Positions 34,643 to 43,618 of a stretch of 64,000 nucleotides of DNA are shown piece after piece. The stretch spans positions 496,001-560,000 of the forward strand of contig JBMNMN010000002.1 of assembly GCA_050953365.1 (NCBI GenBank). Direction: 5' to 3'. Below the pieces are notes generated by a model that was not told the DNA's origin, made no database searches, and worked only from the letters and a program-made list of their open reading frames with translations. The stretch's first letter is position 1. Each line of letters opens with the position of its first letter. The DNA is from UBA1426 sp050953365. Lineage in GTDB: Bacteria > Bacillota > Clostridia > Peptostreptococcales > Anaerovoracaceae. The translations under genes and the position numbers were made by a program.

Positions 34643-36835
34643 CTACAAGTTTGCCCTGTAAGCATCCACCACACCCGGAACCGTCCTTAGCTTTCTCAGC
34701 ACCTTTTCAAGCTGCCCCGTGTCCGTCAGGGATAATGTCATGGTAATGGTTGCAATACTGTCTTTTCCGCTCTTTGCGTTTACACCTGCAATTCGTACAT
34801 CCATATCTTCGCAGACTCTTGAGATGTCGGAGAAGAGCCCTTTCCTGTCCTCCGCCAGCAACTGTATATCCGCATCATAAGAAACGTTTCTTTTGTTCCG
34901 GTTCCATTCTGCTTTTATAAAGCGTTGCTTCTCCTGTTCCGGCAAGGACAATATGTTTATACAGTCCGTCCGGTGAATGGAAATCCCTCTGCCCTTTGTT
35001 ATGAAGCCGATGATCTCATCACCGGGGACAGGATTGCAGCATTTTGCAAACCGGACAAGCAGATCGTCCATTCCTTCTATGGTCACACCGTTTTGAGGCG
35101 GTTCTTTGGCCCTTCGCTTTCCTTCCAGCAGGTCATTTTCTTTTTCCTTCCGCTTGATTTCCTGCTGCTTTTCTTCATGAAAGTAGTTCTGCAGCAAGGT
35201 AGCCACCTTGGAAAGAAGCACTCCTCCATAGCTGATGGATGTGAAAAGCTCGTCGACAGTTGCGATATTCAAGGATTTTGCAGCTTTATTGATCCATTGA
35301 TTGCGAATGATCTGCTGAGGATCATAGCCCTTTCTCCGGACATATTTCTCCAGCATTTCCTTGCCTTTATCAATATTTTCGCTCTTGTTTTCCTTTTTCA
35401 AATACTGCCGAATCTTGTTTCTGGCGGCGTTGCTCTTTACTATTTTCAGCCAGTCGATACTGGGCCCTTTACTGTTGGCGGAGGTTATGATTTCGACGAT
35501 TTCACCGTTATTTAACGTGTAATCCAAGGGAACCATCTTCCCGTTTACCTTCGCGCCGACGCATTTTGCCCCGATTGCAGTATGTATCTTAAAGGCAAAG
35601 TCCAACGGTGTGGAACCGGCAGGAAGTTCGATTACATCCCCTTTCGGCGTAAATACGAATACCTGGTTGGAAAACAGGTCCACCTTGAGGGTTTCCATAA
35701 ACTCCTTTGAATCGCTCAGATCTTTCTGCCACTCCAGGGTCTGACGAAGCCAGGCCAGCTTAACCTCTTCCTTATCTTCTTTTTCTCCCTCTTTCCCCTC
35801 TTTATATTTCCAGTGAGCGGCAATACCGTACTCAGCCACCTTGTGCATTTCTGCGGTACGGATCTGGATTTCGAAGGGCTTCCCGTCGTCGCCGATAACC
35901 GTAGTATGAAGCGACTGATAACGATTGGGTTTCGGCATTGCGATGTAATCTTTAAACCGCCCGGGAATTGGCTTCCATCTTGTATGAACCAAACCAAGCA
36001 CCGCATAGCAATCTCTTACCGAATCGACGATGATTCGAACCGCAGTCAGATCAAAGATCTCATCCAACTGCTTGTCCTGGTACTTCATCTTTCGATAGAT
36101 GCTGTAAAAATGCTTATTTCTCCCTTTTATTTCATACTTTATATTAAGGCTGTCTAAGCCTTCTTTAATACTGTCTATAACCTTGTTAATATTCTCTTCG
36201 CGCTGTTCTTTTTTTAGGCTAACCTGTTTGACCAGATCATAGTAGGTTTCCGGCTCCAGTTCTTTTAAAGCAATATCCTCCAGTTCGAACTTCAGAGCGT
36301 AGATACCGAGCCGGCTGGCGAGAGGCGCATAGATTTCCAGTGTTTCCTTGCATTTTTCAATGATCTGGTTCCGATCCATATAGTCGATGGTACGAAGATT
36401 GTGAAGGCGATCCGCCAGCTTGATAATAAGCACTCGTATATCTTTGGACATTGCCAAAAACATCTTCCGAAGGTTTTCGGCCTGGCGTTCCTCTTTGCTC
36501 TCGTAGACTAAGGATTTCAGTTTTGTCACACCGTCCACCAGCAGCGCGACTTCTTCGCCGAAATCATCTTTCAGATCCGCAAGCGTATAGGGAGTATCTT
36601 CAACGGCATCATGAAGCAGCCCGGCTACAAGAGTGTTCTCATCCATGCCCAGATCGGCCAAAATCACAGCAACAGCCATGGGGTGAATGATATAATCTTC
36701 ACCGGATTTTCGTTTCTGTCCCTTATGGATCTGCTCTGCTTTTAAATAAGCCCTTTTTAACAGTTCTCTGTCGTAATTCGGATTAATTTCAAGCAGTTTG
36801 TGCAGAAATTCTTCCATACGCCCTTTGTTTTCCAT
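34643..36835 (-). CDS. relA: Bifunctional (p)ppGpp synthetase/hydrolase Rel
   Basis: About 730 residues. The N-terminal HD hydrolase has HDAVEDTPYTL near residue 75, so degradation should be active. The synthetase domain covers about 230-350 (GRNKHFYSIYRKM). TGS (about 390-450), helical and zinc-finger regions (AKCCNPVPGD) and a C-terminal ACT domain follow. The ATG at 36835 is chosen because AAGGAAGG lies 5 nt upstream, whereas the upstream ATG at 36868 overlaps secDF with no ribosome site. The stop is UAG. Confidence 0.95.
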   Translation of the reverse strand: MENKGRMEEFLHKLLEINPNYDRELLKRAYLKAEQIHKGQKRKSGEDYIIHPMAVAVILADLGMDENTLVAGLLHDAVEDTPYTLADLKDDFGEEVALLVDGVTKLKSLVYESKEERQAENLRKMFLAMSKDIRVLIIKLADRLHNLRTIDYMDRNQIIEKCKETLEIYAPLASRLGIYALKFELEDIALKELEPETYYDLVKQVSLKKEQREENINKVIDSIKEGLDSLNIKYEIKGRNKHFYSIYRKMKYQDKQLDEIFDLTAVRIIVDSVRDCYAVLGLVHTRWKPIPGRFKDYIAMPKPNRYQSLHTTVIGDDGKPFEIQIRTAEMHKVAEYGIAAHWKYKEGKEGEKEDKEEVKLAWLRQTLEWQKDLSDSKEFMETLKVDLFSNQVFVFTPKGDVIELPAGSTPLDFAFKIHTAIGAKCVGAKVNGKMVPLDYTLNNGEIVEIITSANSKGPSIDWLKIVKSNAARNKIRQYLKKENKSENIDKGKEMLEKYVRRKGYDPQQIIRNQWINKAAKSLNIATVDELFTSISYGGVLLSKVATLLQNYFHEEKQQEIKRKEKENDLLEGKRRAKEPPQNGVTIEGMDDLLVRFAKCCNPVPGDEIIGFITKGRGISIHRTDCINILSLPEQEKQRFIKAEWNRNKRNVSYDADIQLLAEDRKGLFSDISRVCEDMDVRIAGVNAKSGKDSIATITMTLSLTDTGQLEKVLRKLRTVPGVVDAYRANL

Positions 36836-36864
36836 GAACCTTCCTTCTGTAAAACTTACTGCAA

Positions 36865-39018
36865 TCATTTGCCTCTATACTTGGGTCTGTTAACGATCCT
36901 TTCTATTTCATAATATACAGGGTTGGAAATTGTAATCGATGATATTGCGCCTGCAACGATACCTACCATCAGCGGCATAACGAACTCGCGAATGCTTTCA
37001 CCGCCCAGAACCAAAAGGGGAACAATAGCCATGACAGTGGTGACCGATGTCATCAGGGACCGCACGATGGTCTGGTTGATGCTTTTGTCTACCAACTCAT
37101 CCATCTTGTTCTTCTTCATAATCTTTAGGTTTTCCCGAATTCGATCAAAGACAACGATGGTGTCGTTGATCGAATACCCTATTATGGTTAGGATAGCTGC
37201 GATAAACGGATTGTTGATGGGGATGTAAAACAGTCCGTAAAATGCGATCATAATCAGCACGTCATGTAACAATGCGGCTATAGCAGCTATACCAAATTTC
37301 CATTCAAACCGGATAACTATATAAATCAGCATGCCCGCCGCTGCGATCAAAAGAGCTTTTAATGCATTCATTTTGAGCAGGTCGCCTACGGATGCGCTGA
37401 ACTGTTCTACCGCTAAAAGATTGCTTTCATCAATATCAAAGGTAGTGTAAATATCCTCAAAAAGGATATTTCGCTCTTCATTTTCGAGGGATTGGGTGGT
37501 TCGAATAATAATTTGCGTGTTGTCCTCTCCCGCATGAACGATGGTTCCGTCAATTCCATGCTCGTCCAATACTCTTTCTACATCTGCAACTTCAACCTTT
37601 CGCTCCATTTCAAACTGCATCATCGTGCCGCCTGTAAAGTCAATGCCCCAGTTAAATCCACGAATCAGGCCGGTTCCTATTCCGATAACTATCAGTACAA
37701 TGGCTACAATATAGAATACCTTACGATACTTAATAAACTGAAACTCTTTTTTAAACTGAAATCTGGGTTTATCAAGTCCAAAGAGTTTCACCTTTGCCAG
37801 AGATTTTGTTTCTACCAAAGTTTTCATCAGGAATTGCGTAATAATTACTGCAGTGAGTACACTTATTACGATACCGATCATCAAAGTGAGTGCAAAGCCT
37901 TTTACCGGACCGCTTCCAAATTGATAGAGTATAATGCCGGCCAACATAGTAGTCAGTTGGGAATCGACTATGGTCCCTAATGCCCGGTGAAATCCCGAAT
38001 CTACCGATACGCGCAACGATTTCCCGCCAACCAAATATTCCTCTTTGATTCTGGAAAAAATGATGACATTGGAGTCAACAGCCATTCCGATGGAAAGGAT
38101 TAAACCTGCAATGCCGGGTAAATTCAGCACAGCGGAAAAGAGGGCCATGACCCAAAACACCAATAAAATGTAAAGAAGGAGAGCTATATTGGCGACCAAT
38201 CCCATAACTCTGTAAAGCACTATCATCATTATCAGGATTAATCCCACACCGATCACGCCTGCTATCACGCTCATGTTCAATGAATCTATCCCTAAACTTG
38301 GTCCTACTAAAGATGTTTGGACCTCCTTCAGACCTACAGGCAATGCGCCTCCGCGAATAAGCATGGCCAGTTCCGTTACTTCATCGTCGGTAAATTGCCC
38401 TGTTATCTGGGCTCTTCCTCCGCTTATCACTGTACTGACGCCGGGAGAAGAAATAACCTTATCGTCAAGAACGATATAGATTCTGTTATCCGCTATACCC
38501 GTTTCCGGATTGATCACTTCTCCATAAAGAGCTTTCCTTGTAGCTTCTTCAAAGGCAACGGCCCCCTGGCCATCAAATTCCAGATCCACCGCGTTAAAGC
38601 CCTTTTCGTCCTTCCCTATTCCCGCATCTTTAACATGGCTGCCGTCCACTACAACCGTACCGTCTCCGAGAACGAACTGCAGCTGCGCAGTCTTCCCTAT
38701 GGTTTTAATGGCCTCATCCGAATCCTCTGCTCCCGGAAGCTCAACACGGATTTTTTTTTGGCCTTCAATTATAACCGTGGGTTCCGAAAGCCCCATTTGA
38801 TTTACTCGATCTTCAATAATTACCTGTGTCTGCTCCATCAGCTTTGCCAGTTCCGCACCGGTGGCATCCGTCTGCGCTTCCATAACAACATAAACGCCGC
38901 CCTTTAAGTCCAGACCCAGCTTAATTTTATCCTTAAAGGAAGGCCCAATGTCGGAAAGGGCAAACACCCAGCTAAGAACTATCACCAAAACCAGCGCGAT
39001 CGCTAAAGCTTTTTTCAT
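36865..39018 (-). CDS. secDF: Protein translocase subunit SecDF (SecD-SecF fusion)
   Basis: A 717-residue fusion that uses the proton or sodium gradient to pull exported proteins. SecD half: helix at 3-20, DLKGGVYVVMEAQ near residue 38, periplasmic domain, and helices around 255-400. SecF half: begins near residue 430 (GFNWGIDFTGGTMMQFE near 462) with five further helices. The RND signature GYSINDTIVVFDRIREN is near residue 640. Firmicutes such as Bacillus carry the same fusion. yajC lies two genes upstream. Confidence 0.96.
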   Translation of the reverse strand: MKKALAIALVLVIVLSWVFALSDIGPSFKDKIKLGLDLKGGVYVVMEAQTDATGAELAKLMEQTQVIIEDRVNQMGLSEPTVIIEGQKKIRVELPGAEDSDEAIKTIGKTAQLQFVLGDGTVVVDGSHVKDAGIGKDEKGFNAVDLEFDGQGAVAFEEATRKALYGEVINPETGIADNRIYIVLDDKVISSPGVSTVISGGRAQITGQFTDDEVTELAMLIRGGALPVGLKEVQTSLVGPSLGIDSLNMSVIAGVIGVGLILIMMIVLYRVMGLVANIALLLYILLVFWVMALFSAVLNLPGIAGLILSIGMAVDSNVIIFSRIKEEYLVGGKSLRVSVDSGFHRALGTIVDSQLTTMLAGIILYQFGSGPVKGFALTLMIGIVISVLTAVIITQFLMKTLVETKSLAKVKLFGLDKPRFQFKKEFQFIKYRKVFYIVAIVLIVIGIGTGLIRGFNWGIDFTGGTMMQFEMERKVEVADVERVLDEHGIDGTIVHAGEDNTQIIIRTTQSLENEERNILFEDIYTTFDIDESNLLAVEQFSASVGDLLKMNALKALLIAAAGMLIYIVIRFEWKFGIAAIAALLHDVLIMIAFYGLFYIPINNPFIAAILTIIGYSINDTIVVFDRIRENLKIMKKNKMDELVDKSINQTIVRSLMTSVTTVMAIVPLLVLGGESIREFVMPLMVGIVAGAISSITISNPVYYEIERIVNRPKYRGK

Positions 39019-39163
39019 CTTAATTCCCTTCTGTTCTAAAAAATACTATTCATTAATTTTACTACTTTTTATGCTTGTCCACAAGAGATTTGGCGCTATT
39101 CTATATGAATTCCAAAGGAATTGAGTTCATCTACGGGTTTGTTGAACTTTTCCACATACAGAG

Positions 39164-39550
39164 TCAGCCGTTTCGCAGGTTGACTCCTATCATTCCTCCG
39201 ATGCTTCCGAATGCAATGCATGGCAAGTAGCGAATCTGAAATATTCCCTCTTGTGAAAAAGTCCCGGTTATCAGCACCGCAACTACAAGGACGATCAGCA
39301 AAAAAGCAATTGAAAACAAAGCGCCAAACAAAATTCCTTTTCTTTGCATCACATTTCCTGCCAATATTCCGATAAAGAGACATGCAATGCACACCGCTCC
39401 GAGAACATACATGGTTACCCAGCGTTCGGGAAGAGGTGTGAAGCGTATTAACAAACCGATCAGAACAAAGAGTATCAACAGAAAAATCAGCGATAAAATA
39501 ATGACTTTGCCGGCCCGCACTCCTTTTGAGCCGATGGATTTATTACTCAT
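39164..39550 (-). CDS. TIGR04086-like four-helix membrane protein
   Basis: A 128-residue protein with four hydrophobic helices: IILSLIFLLILFVLIGLLI, VLGAVCIACLFIGILAG, ILFGALFSIAFLLIVLVVA and IRYLPCIAFGSIGGMIG. The layout matches the TIGR04086 family found between yajC and secDF in Clostridia; its function is unknown, although the location suggests a role at the Sec translocon. The ATG at 39550 has GGGGGTGATGGG before it; longer readings upstream cross the yajC terminator. Confidence 0.75.
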   Translation of the reverse strand: MSNKSIGSKGVRAGKVIILSLIFLLILFVLIGLLIRFTPLPERWVTMYVLGAVCIACLFIGILAGNVMQRKGILFGALFSIAFLLIVLVVAVLITGTFSQEGIFQIRYLPCIAFGSIGGMIGVNLRNG

Positions 39551-39610
39551 CCCATCACCCCCGCATATACTCTTAACAGTATACTTAACCGGGAAGATGA
39601 GTATTACAAG

Positions 39611-39640
39611 AAAAAAACCCTGCAAGCGCACTTGCAGGGG
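39611..39640 (-). terminator. Intrinsic terminator after yajC
   Basis: On the minus strand CCCTGCAAG, a 4-nt loop and CTTGCAGGG form a 9-bp stem (39618-39639) followed by seven Ts (39611-39617). It lies 20 nt after the yajC UAG stop, before the small membrane-protein gene. Confidence 0.85.
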
Positions 39641-39659
39641 CATAGTCATTTTGTCAAAA

Positions 39660-40100
39660 CTACTCTTCTTCAAGAGGATTCTTTGTTTCCGTATCAGCTT
39701 CAAGAGGATTTGGCTCAACCGGATCGGTACTAGCTGCCTCAGGTTCAGATTTTTGCAACCTTTTACGCGGAGCTTTTTTAGCAGGTTGCTCACTCTCTGC
39801 AGACTCTGTTCTCGGTTTGGTCGCTTTGCCGGAAGGAAGTTCGTCAATTACCTTAGATACGGACCATCTGGTTACTTCCAGTTTCGTCTTATCTGCTCCT
39901 ACCTGAATAGTCAACGATTCGTCCCTTACTCTGGTAACGGTCCCATAGATGCCGCCGATGGTTATGATATGGTCCCCGACTTTTATATTGCTCCTCATAG
40001 CATTAATTTGCTTTTCCTTTTTCTTTTGGGGTCTGATCAAAAGGAAATACATAATAAGGATTAGCAAAATTAAAGGCATTAGCGTGTAGAGTGTATCCAT
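39660..40100 (-). CDS. yajC: Preprotein translocase accessory subunit YajC
   Basis: A 146-residue single-span membrane protein. A helix covers about 6-24 (LMPLILLILIMYFLLIRPQ), then the family block RPQKKKEKQ, and GDHIITIGGIYGTVTRV near residue 47. The Lys/Arg- and Glu-rich tail past residue 95 is a low-complexity extension. AGGAGGACGAGAC precedes the ATG. The UAG stop is followed by UUU UGA, so read-through would add two residues at most. Confidence 0.93.
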   Translation of the reverse strand: MDTLYTLMPLILLILIMYFLLIRPQKKKEKQINAMRSNIKVGDHIITIGGIYGTVTRVRDESLTIQVGADKTKLEVTRWSVSKVIDELPSGKATKPRTESAESEQPAKKAPRKRLQKSEPEAASTDPVEPNPLEADTETKNPLEEE

Positions 40101-40169
40101 GTCTCGTCCTCCTCTTAAATTCTATAAAGCATTATATCGAATAATTGTTACTTTGCAAAGGTTTTTTTC

Positions 40170-40198
40170 TTGATTTCCTGATTTGCTTATGCTAATAT
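40170..40198 (+). promoter_or_regulatory. Promoter for tRNA-Leu/tRNA-Pro
   Basis: TTGATT (40170-40175), a 17-nt spacer ending in TGC (extended -10), and TAATAT (40193-40198) lie 12 nt before the tRNA-Leu 5' end. No other promoter-like pair is visible upstream of the two plus-strand tRNAs. Confidence 0.55.
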
Positions 40199-40209
40199 GA
40201 TGTTGTTGT

Positions 40210-40296
40210 GCCGGCGTGATGGAATTGGCAGACGTGCGGGACTCAAAATCCCGTGGTGGCAACACCGTATCGGTTCGACCCCGATCGCCGGCACCA
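40210..40296 (+). tRNA. tRNA-Leu (anticodon CAA)
   Basis: The acceptor stem GCCGGCG pairs with CGCCGGC, with discriminator A and an encoded CCA. The anticodon loop reads CTCAAAA with anticodon CAA, decoding UUG. A long variable arm (TGGTGGCAACACCGTA region) and the T loop TTCGACC support a class II tRNA-Leu. Confidence 0.95.
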
Positions 40297-40316
40297 TAAA
40301 ATAACAAAATTAATAT

Positions 40317-40393
40317 CGGGGCGTGGCGCAGTTTGGTAGCGCGTTTGACTGGGGGTCAAAAGGCCGCAGGTTCAAATCCTGTCGCTCCGACCA
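40317..40393 (+). tRNA. tRNA-Pro (anticodon GGG)
   Basis: The acceptor CGGGGCG pairs with CGCTCCG, with discriminator A and an encoded CCA. The anticodon stem TTTGA/TCAAA encloses CTGGGGG, giving anticodon GGG. The T arm GCAGG-TTCAAAT-CCTGT is normal. It is 20 nt after tRNA-Leu and probably cotranscribed with it. Confidence 0.95.
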
Positions 40394-40395
40394 AC

Positions 40396-40435
40396 AAAAC
40401 TTGGATATCTTCTGATATCCAAGTTTTAATTTTTT
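40396..40435 (+). terminator. Terminator after tRNA-Pro
   Basis: A 14-bp stem AAAACTTGGATATC / GATATCCAAGTTTT (40396-40427) with a 4-nt loop is followed by AATTTTTT. It starts 3 nt after the tRNA-Pro CCA and ends the plus-strand tRNA transcript facing the oncoming pylC transcript. Confidence 0.88.
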
Positions 40436-40480
40436 GAACCCTGCAGTCTAACCGTTTTAATATAATGCTTATTATAGAAA

Positions 40481-40505
40481 TTGCCCCTGTCAACGACAGG
40501 GGCAA
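40481..40505 (-). terminator. Terminator after pylC
   Basis: An 11-bp perfect stem TTGCCCCTGTC / GACAGGGGCAA with a 3-nt loop lies just after the pylC stop. It is followed on the minus strand by TTTCT, a short T-tract. It marks the end of the pyrrolysine operon. Confidence 0.75.
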
Positions 40506-40512
40506 CTGTTGC

Positions 40513-41682
40513 TTATTTAAGCAGCGCTATTAACATTTCGTTCAGAGCCTCCATCATCCTGCGGCGCTTCATCGCCAGTTCTTCCGGTGACTCTCCGCTG
40601 TTTATGAATGTGCCTCTGAAAGTCATATCTCCTTCTCTATAATCGGTTAACACTTCATCGCATCCAAGATAGTCTTTGTAAAGACGAAGCGGTCCGGCGC
40701 TTCCCATAATGTGCTCTCCGGGAGACTGCAATCTACCGTCGGACAAATAATGATGCTCGTAGGAGGCAAAGCGCTCACACGTAGGCTGAAGGCGCTCCAA
40801 GCCCGTTGCCTCCCCCCACTCTCCTTCAAATAGATGAACCAGTTCGGCGAGCAGGTTTACACCCGTGCTGTGGAAAATGGCTGTCGGTGTCTGACTGGGT
40901 ATTCTGGCATCAATCTCAAGGATCTTAAAAATGCCTTCGTCGTCTATGACTTCCAAATCCATAATCCCATAGAGGCCAATTACTTCAGCAATTTTAAATG
41001 CCATATCCTCAAATCCACGTTTCTGTTCTTCCGTAACAGGGCAGGGACATGTAACCTGATTGCAGTCATAGACATCGTCCATATGTATCTGTGTGATTTG
41101 ATATGTTCGATAAGCGCCCGGTTTTCCGATGATTTCAATAGAATAGGAAGGCCCTGCGAGTTGTTCCTGAATGATCCATCCATCCTTTTCATCCGGCTTT
41201 AAATTTGATAAAAAGAGTTCAACCTCTCCCTTTGTGCGCAGGCATCGAACTCCGGCGCTGCCGCTTTCCTTTGAGGGTTTCGCAATGTATGGAGCTTTGC
41301 AATGGGGATAATATGCAGGAGCCGGAATGCCATGGTCATGAAAGAGTTTATCGGATCTTTGCTTAGAAGAAGTAATAGAATAAGCCGAAAAATCAAATGC
41401 GATTTTTAGAGGATATCTCTTTCCCAACTGTTCTAAATATGCAAGTGTCGTGTCATTTTCCATTGCGGGCAAAATCAGATCCGACTCAAGCAATATCTTA
41501 AGAAGCTCGGAATCGGGAGAACATACATCGGCGCAGATAAAAACATCGCATAATGCAGAAGCAGGAGCAGTCGGATCCCGGTCAATCAATACGGAATGAT
41601 ACCCGGCTTTATGAGCCAGATAAACCGCCTCCATGCCTTGCAGCCTGCCCCCTACGATAACTATCTTGTACTTCTTTTCCAT
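40513..41682 (-). CDS. pylC: Pyrrolysine biosynthesis ligase PylC
   Basis: A 389-residue ATP-grasp ligase that joins D-3-methylornithine to the epsilon-amino group of lysine with ATP, the second step of Pyl synthesis. The Rossmann-like N-terminus IVIVGGRLQGMEAVYLA precedes an ATP-grasp core with YIAKPSKESGSAGVRCL near residue 130 and metal-binding ILEIDARIPSQTPTA near residue 265. It lies 4 nt after pylB in the pylD-pylT-pylB-pylC block. The stop is UAA. Confidence 0.95.
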   Translation of the reverse strand: MEKKYKIVIVGGRLQGMEAVYLAHKAGYHSVLIDRDPTAPASALCDVFICADVCSPDSELLKILLESDLILPAMENDTTLAYLEQLGKRYPLKIAFDFSAYSITSSKQRSDKLFHDHGIPAPAYYPHCKAPYIAKPSKESGSAGVRCLRTKGEVELFLSNLKPDEKDGWIIQEQLAGPSYSIEIIGKPGAYRTYQITQIHMDDVYDCNQVTCPCPVTEEQKRGFEDMAFKIAEVIGLYGIMDLEVIDDEGIFKILEIDARIPSQTPTAIFHSTGVNLLAELVHLFEGEWGEATGLERLQPTCERFASYEHHYLSDGRLQSPGEHIMGSAGPLRLYKDYLGCDEVLTDYREGDMTFRGTFINSGESPEELAMKRRRMMEALNEMLIALLK

Positions 41683-41686
41683 CGTT

Positions 41687-42715
41687 TTATTTCCCTATCG
41701 CATCTCTATACTCGGCCAGAGTACCGGGAACCAGCTCCATTTCTTTTAGTATTGCCGTTACTCCTTCGACGGTTCGGCTGCCGTCATCGATGTCCATAGT
41801 ATTTTGCGCTACGCCGGCAAGTCCCGTCAAAGGCGGAATAATAGAAGTAACCACATTGGCCCCGGCATTCAATCGGATTTTCAGACCTTTAATGCCGTCA
41901 ACGTCCAGCGATGCGGGTATCATAACATCCGGGTTCATCAATCTTAATATGGCAATTACTTTATACTCCAGACTGCGATCCGGCGTTCCGAAATGCTCCA
42001 TGGGTATCCCTTTCTGGGGAACGAAGCTCATGACCCTAAGCTGTTTTGCCCCCAGTTTATTCATGAATATCAGAGAATCCGCGATATCGGATAAGGTTTC
42101 TCCGATTCCTGTCATAATTCCTTCTTCGATGAGCATGCCCTTCGACTTGGCGTAGAGTTTTGCATCCATCCGCTCATCGTAATCCTGGTGAATGCGGAGC
42201 CGTTGGAAAAGCTCTCTGTTGTGTGTCTCCTGATAGAGAGCATACCATTCCACTCCAAGATCCGCAAAAGTGTCTATTATGCCGTGGCTCACAACGCCGG
42301 GAGAAATCATTAAGGGAAGACCGGTTATCCTTTTGATCTCTTTTATCATGTCGAATACGGGACGAAAATCTTCGTGATGATAGGATGCGTCTTCGCCCAT
42401 GGTCAAATCAAGGAGAATCACACCGGACTCCCACAACTTTGTTGCAATATCTATAATTTCCGACGGATCTTTTCTATAGCGATCGATAGTATTATCCCTG
42501 CGGTAATAGCAGAAGTTGCAGTTGTTTCTGCACCAGGTCGAGAAATAGACAAACCCGTAGAGAAATATGCTGTTTCCATAGTTTTCTCTTCGAGTCTCTC
42601 TCGCCGCCGCATACAAAGCTTCGACCTCCTCCCCTTCTTTTGCGGAAAGAAGCGCAAGGATATCTTCTTTGCTGGCGTTTCCTGACTGAATGTTTTGAAT
42701 CGCTTGGTATATCAT
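41687..42715 (-). CDS. pylB: 3-methylornithine synthase PylB (radical SAM)
   Basis: A 342-residue radical SAM enzyme that rearranges lysine to 3-methylornithine, the first step of Pyl synthesis. The iron-sulfur motif CRNNCNFC is near residue 72 inside FSTWCRNNCNFCYYRRDN. The biotin-synthase-like barrel has EDASYHHEDF and PQKGIPMEHFG further on. The ATG at 42715, with GAAAGGAA upstream, is the start; a longer reading to 42766 would run into tRNA-Pyl. The stop is UAA. Confidence 0.96.
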   Translation of the reverse strand: MIYQAIQNIQSGNASKEDILALLSAKEGEEVEALYAAARETRRENYGNSIFLYGFVYFSTWCRNNCNFCYYRRDNTIDRYRKDPSEIIDIATKLWESGVILLDLTMGEDASYHHEDFRPVFDMIKEIKRITGLPLMISPGVVSHGIIDTFADLGVEWYALYQETHNRELFQRLRIHQDYDERMDAKLYAKSKGMLIEEGIMTGIGETLSDIADSLIFMNKLGAKQLRVMSFVPQKGIPMEHFGTPDRSLEYKVIAILRLMNPDVMIPASLDVDGIKGLKIRLNAGANVVTSIIPPLTGLAGVAQNTMDIDDGSRTVEGVTAILKEMELVPGTLAEYRDAIGK

Positions 42716-42742
42716 AAAGTTTCCTTTCAAATTGTCTTTCAA

Positions 42743-42814
42743 TGGCGGGGAACCCGGGAGTCTCACCCGGCTACATAGATTTAGAGTCTATGCGATCCAT
42801 CCGATCCGTCCCCC
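42743..42814 (-). tRNA. pylT: tRNA-Pyl (anticodon CUA), amber suppressor
   Basis: A 72-nt tRNA read on the minus strand. The acceptor GGGGGAC pairs with GTTCCCC, followed by discriminator G and CCA. One nucleotide separates the acceptor and D stems. The D arm is GATC-GGATG-GATC with a 5-nt loop. The anticodon stem has 6 bp (CATAGA/TCTATG) around CTCTAAA, giving anticodon CTA. The variable loop is short and the T stem is CCGGG/CCCGG. The long anticodon stem and tiny D loop are hallmarks of tRNA-Pyl. It begins 3 nt after the pylD stop and 28 nt before the pylB start, so it must be cut out of the polycistronic transcript. Confidence 0.97.
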
Positions 42815-42817
42815 ATG

Positions 42818-43618
42818 TTATTTGCACAGTTCACCCATCATGACAGCAGTTCCAATCTGCAGCCAGTCATGGATCACCCGGTGCCGGTGTTTATTATACA
42901 GCTCTTCACTGAGGGATAATGGTATACCGGGAGCCGCCATCCGAAAATCCGGATGCAGCATCTCTTCCCGAATCCATTCTCCGTTATTTGTGGCATCAAG
43001 AAGTAGCGGGTAATTCTTTATCAATTCTATATCAGTCAATAACATTTCACGGCTCAAATCCGCAGTCTTTGCAGGGTCTATATCGAATACAACCGGATAA
43101 GCGCCCTTTTCCTTTAGAAAATGCACCATATACTGTCCTACTACCCCATAACCAAGAACCAGTACTTTATGTCCCGCAAGTCCGCCTGCCAACTGTTCCA
43201 ACGCGGTTATATATCCTTTTGCGGTTGCTATATTGTTATCACTGATTCGGTCCTTTTGCCGATTTATCCCGACGAAACGTCGATCATCCGCTAAAAAAAG
43301 ACAATGGGCGCCGGTTCGATATGCTTCATAAATTCCATCCACATCGGTGGCTTCCGTTACGGCCGTCTGAAAGCCGAGATGATGTAAAATAGCGGCAACG
43401 GATTGGGAAAATGTGCCGATAATGCCTTCCCCTGCCGTAATGGGCACGGCTGCTACTTTATAGGATTCGGCCGCTTCCCTTATTCTATCCGGATGTATTT
43501 CATTGGCCGCCGCAGCAAGTTCCAGCAGCGTCATACCGGTCTTGCATACAATTTCCCGGTCGTACTCCCGAATCCCCGTTTGGATATCTCGAATCCAATC
43601 CTCCTTTAGCCTTGTCAT
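42818..43618 (-). CDS. pylD: Pyrroline-carboxylate-forming dehydrogenase PylD
   Basis: A 266-residue NAD-dependent enzyme that oxidises 3-methylornithyl-lysine, giving pyrrolysine after ring closure. An N-terminal helical domain (1-60, TRLKEDWIRDIQTGI) precedes a Rossmann domain with VLVLGYGVVGQYMV near residue 160. The ATG at 43618 overlaps the pylSn TGA in an ATGA, so the longer upstream reading is rejected. The stop UAA lies 3 nt before tRNA-Pyl. Confidence 0.95.
   Translation of the reverse strand: MTRLKEDWIRDIQTGIREYDREIVCKTGMTLLELAAAANEIHPDRIREAAESYKVAAVPITAGEGIIGTFSQSVAAILHHLGFQTAVTEATDVDGIYEAYRTGAHCLFLADDRRFVGINRQKDRISDNNIATAKGYITALEQLAGGLAGHKVLVLGYGVVGQYMVHFLKEKGAYPVVFDIDPAKTADLSREMLLTDIELIKNYPLLLDATNNGEWIREEMLHPDFRMAAPGIPLSLSEELYNKHRHRVIHDWLQIGTAVMMGELCK

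Noticed and set aside
39096..39392. A 98-residue minus-strand open frame
   Set aside because: It is out of frame with and overlaps the TIGR04086-like membrane protein, and has no recognisable features.
40122..40307. A 61-residue minus-strand open frame
   Set aside because: It is the antisense of tRNA-Leu and its upstream region.
42716..42766. N-terminal extension of PylB
   Set aside because: It would run through the 3' part of tRNA-Pyl and lacks family similarity; the ATG at 42715 has a good ribosome site.
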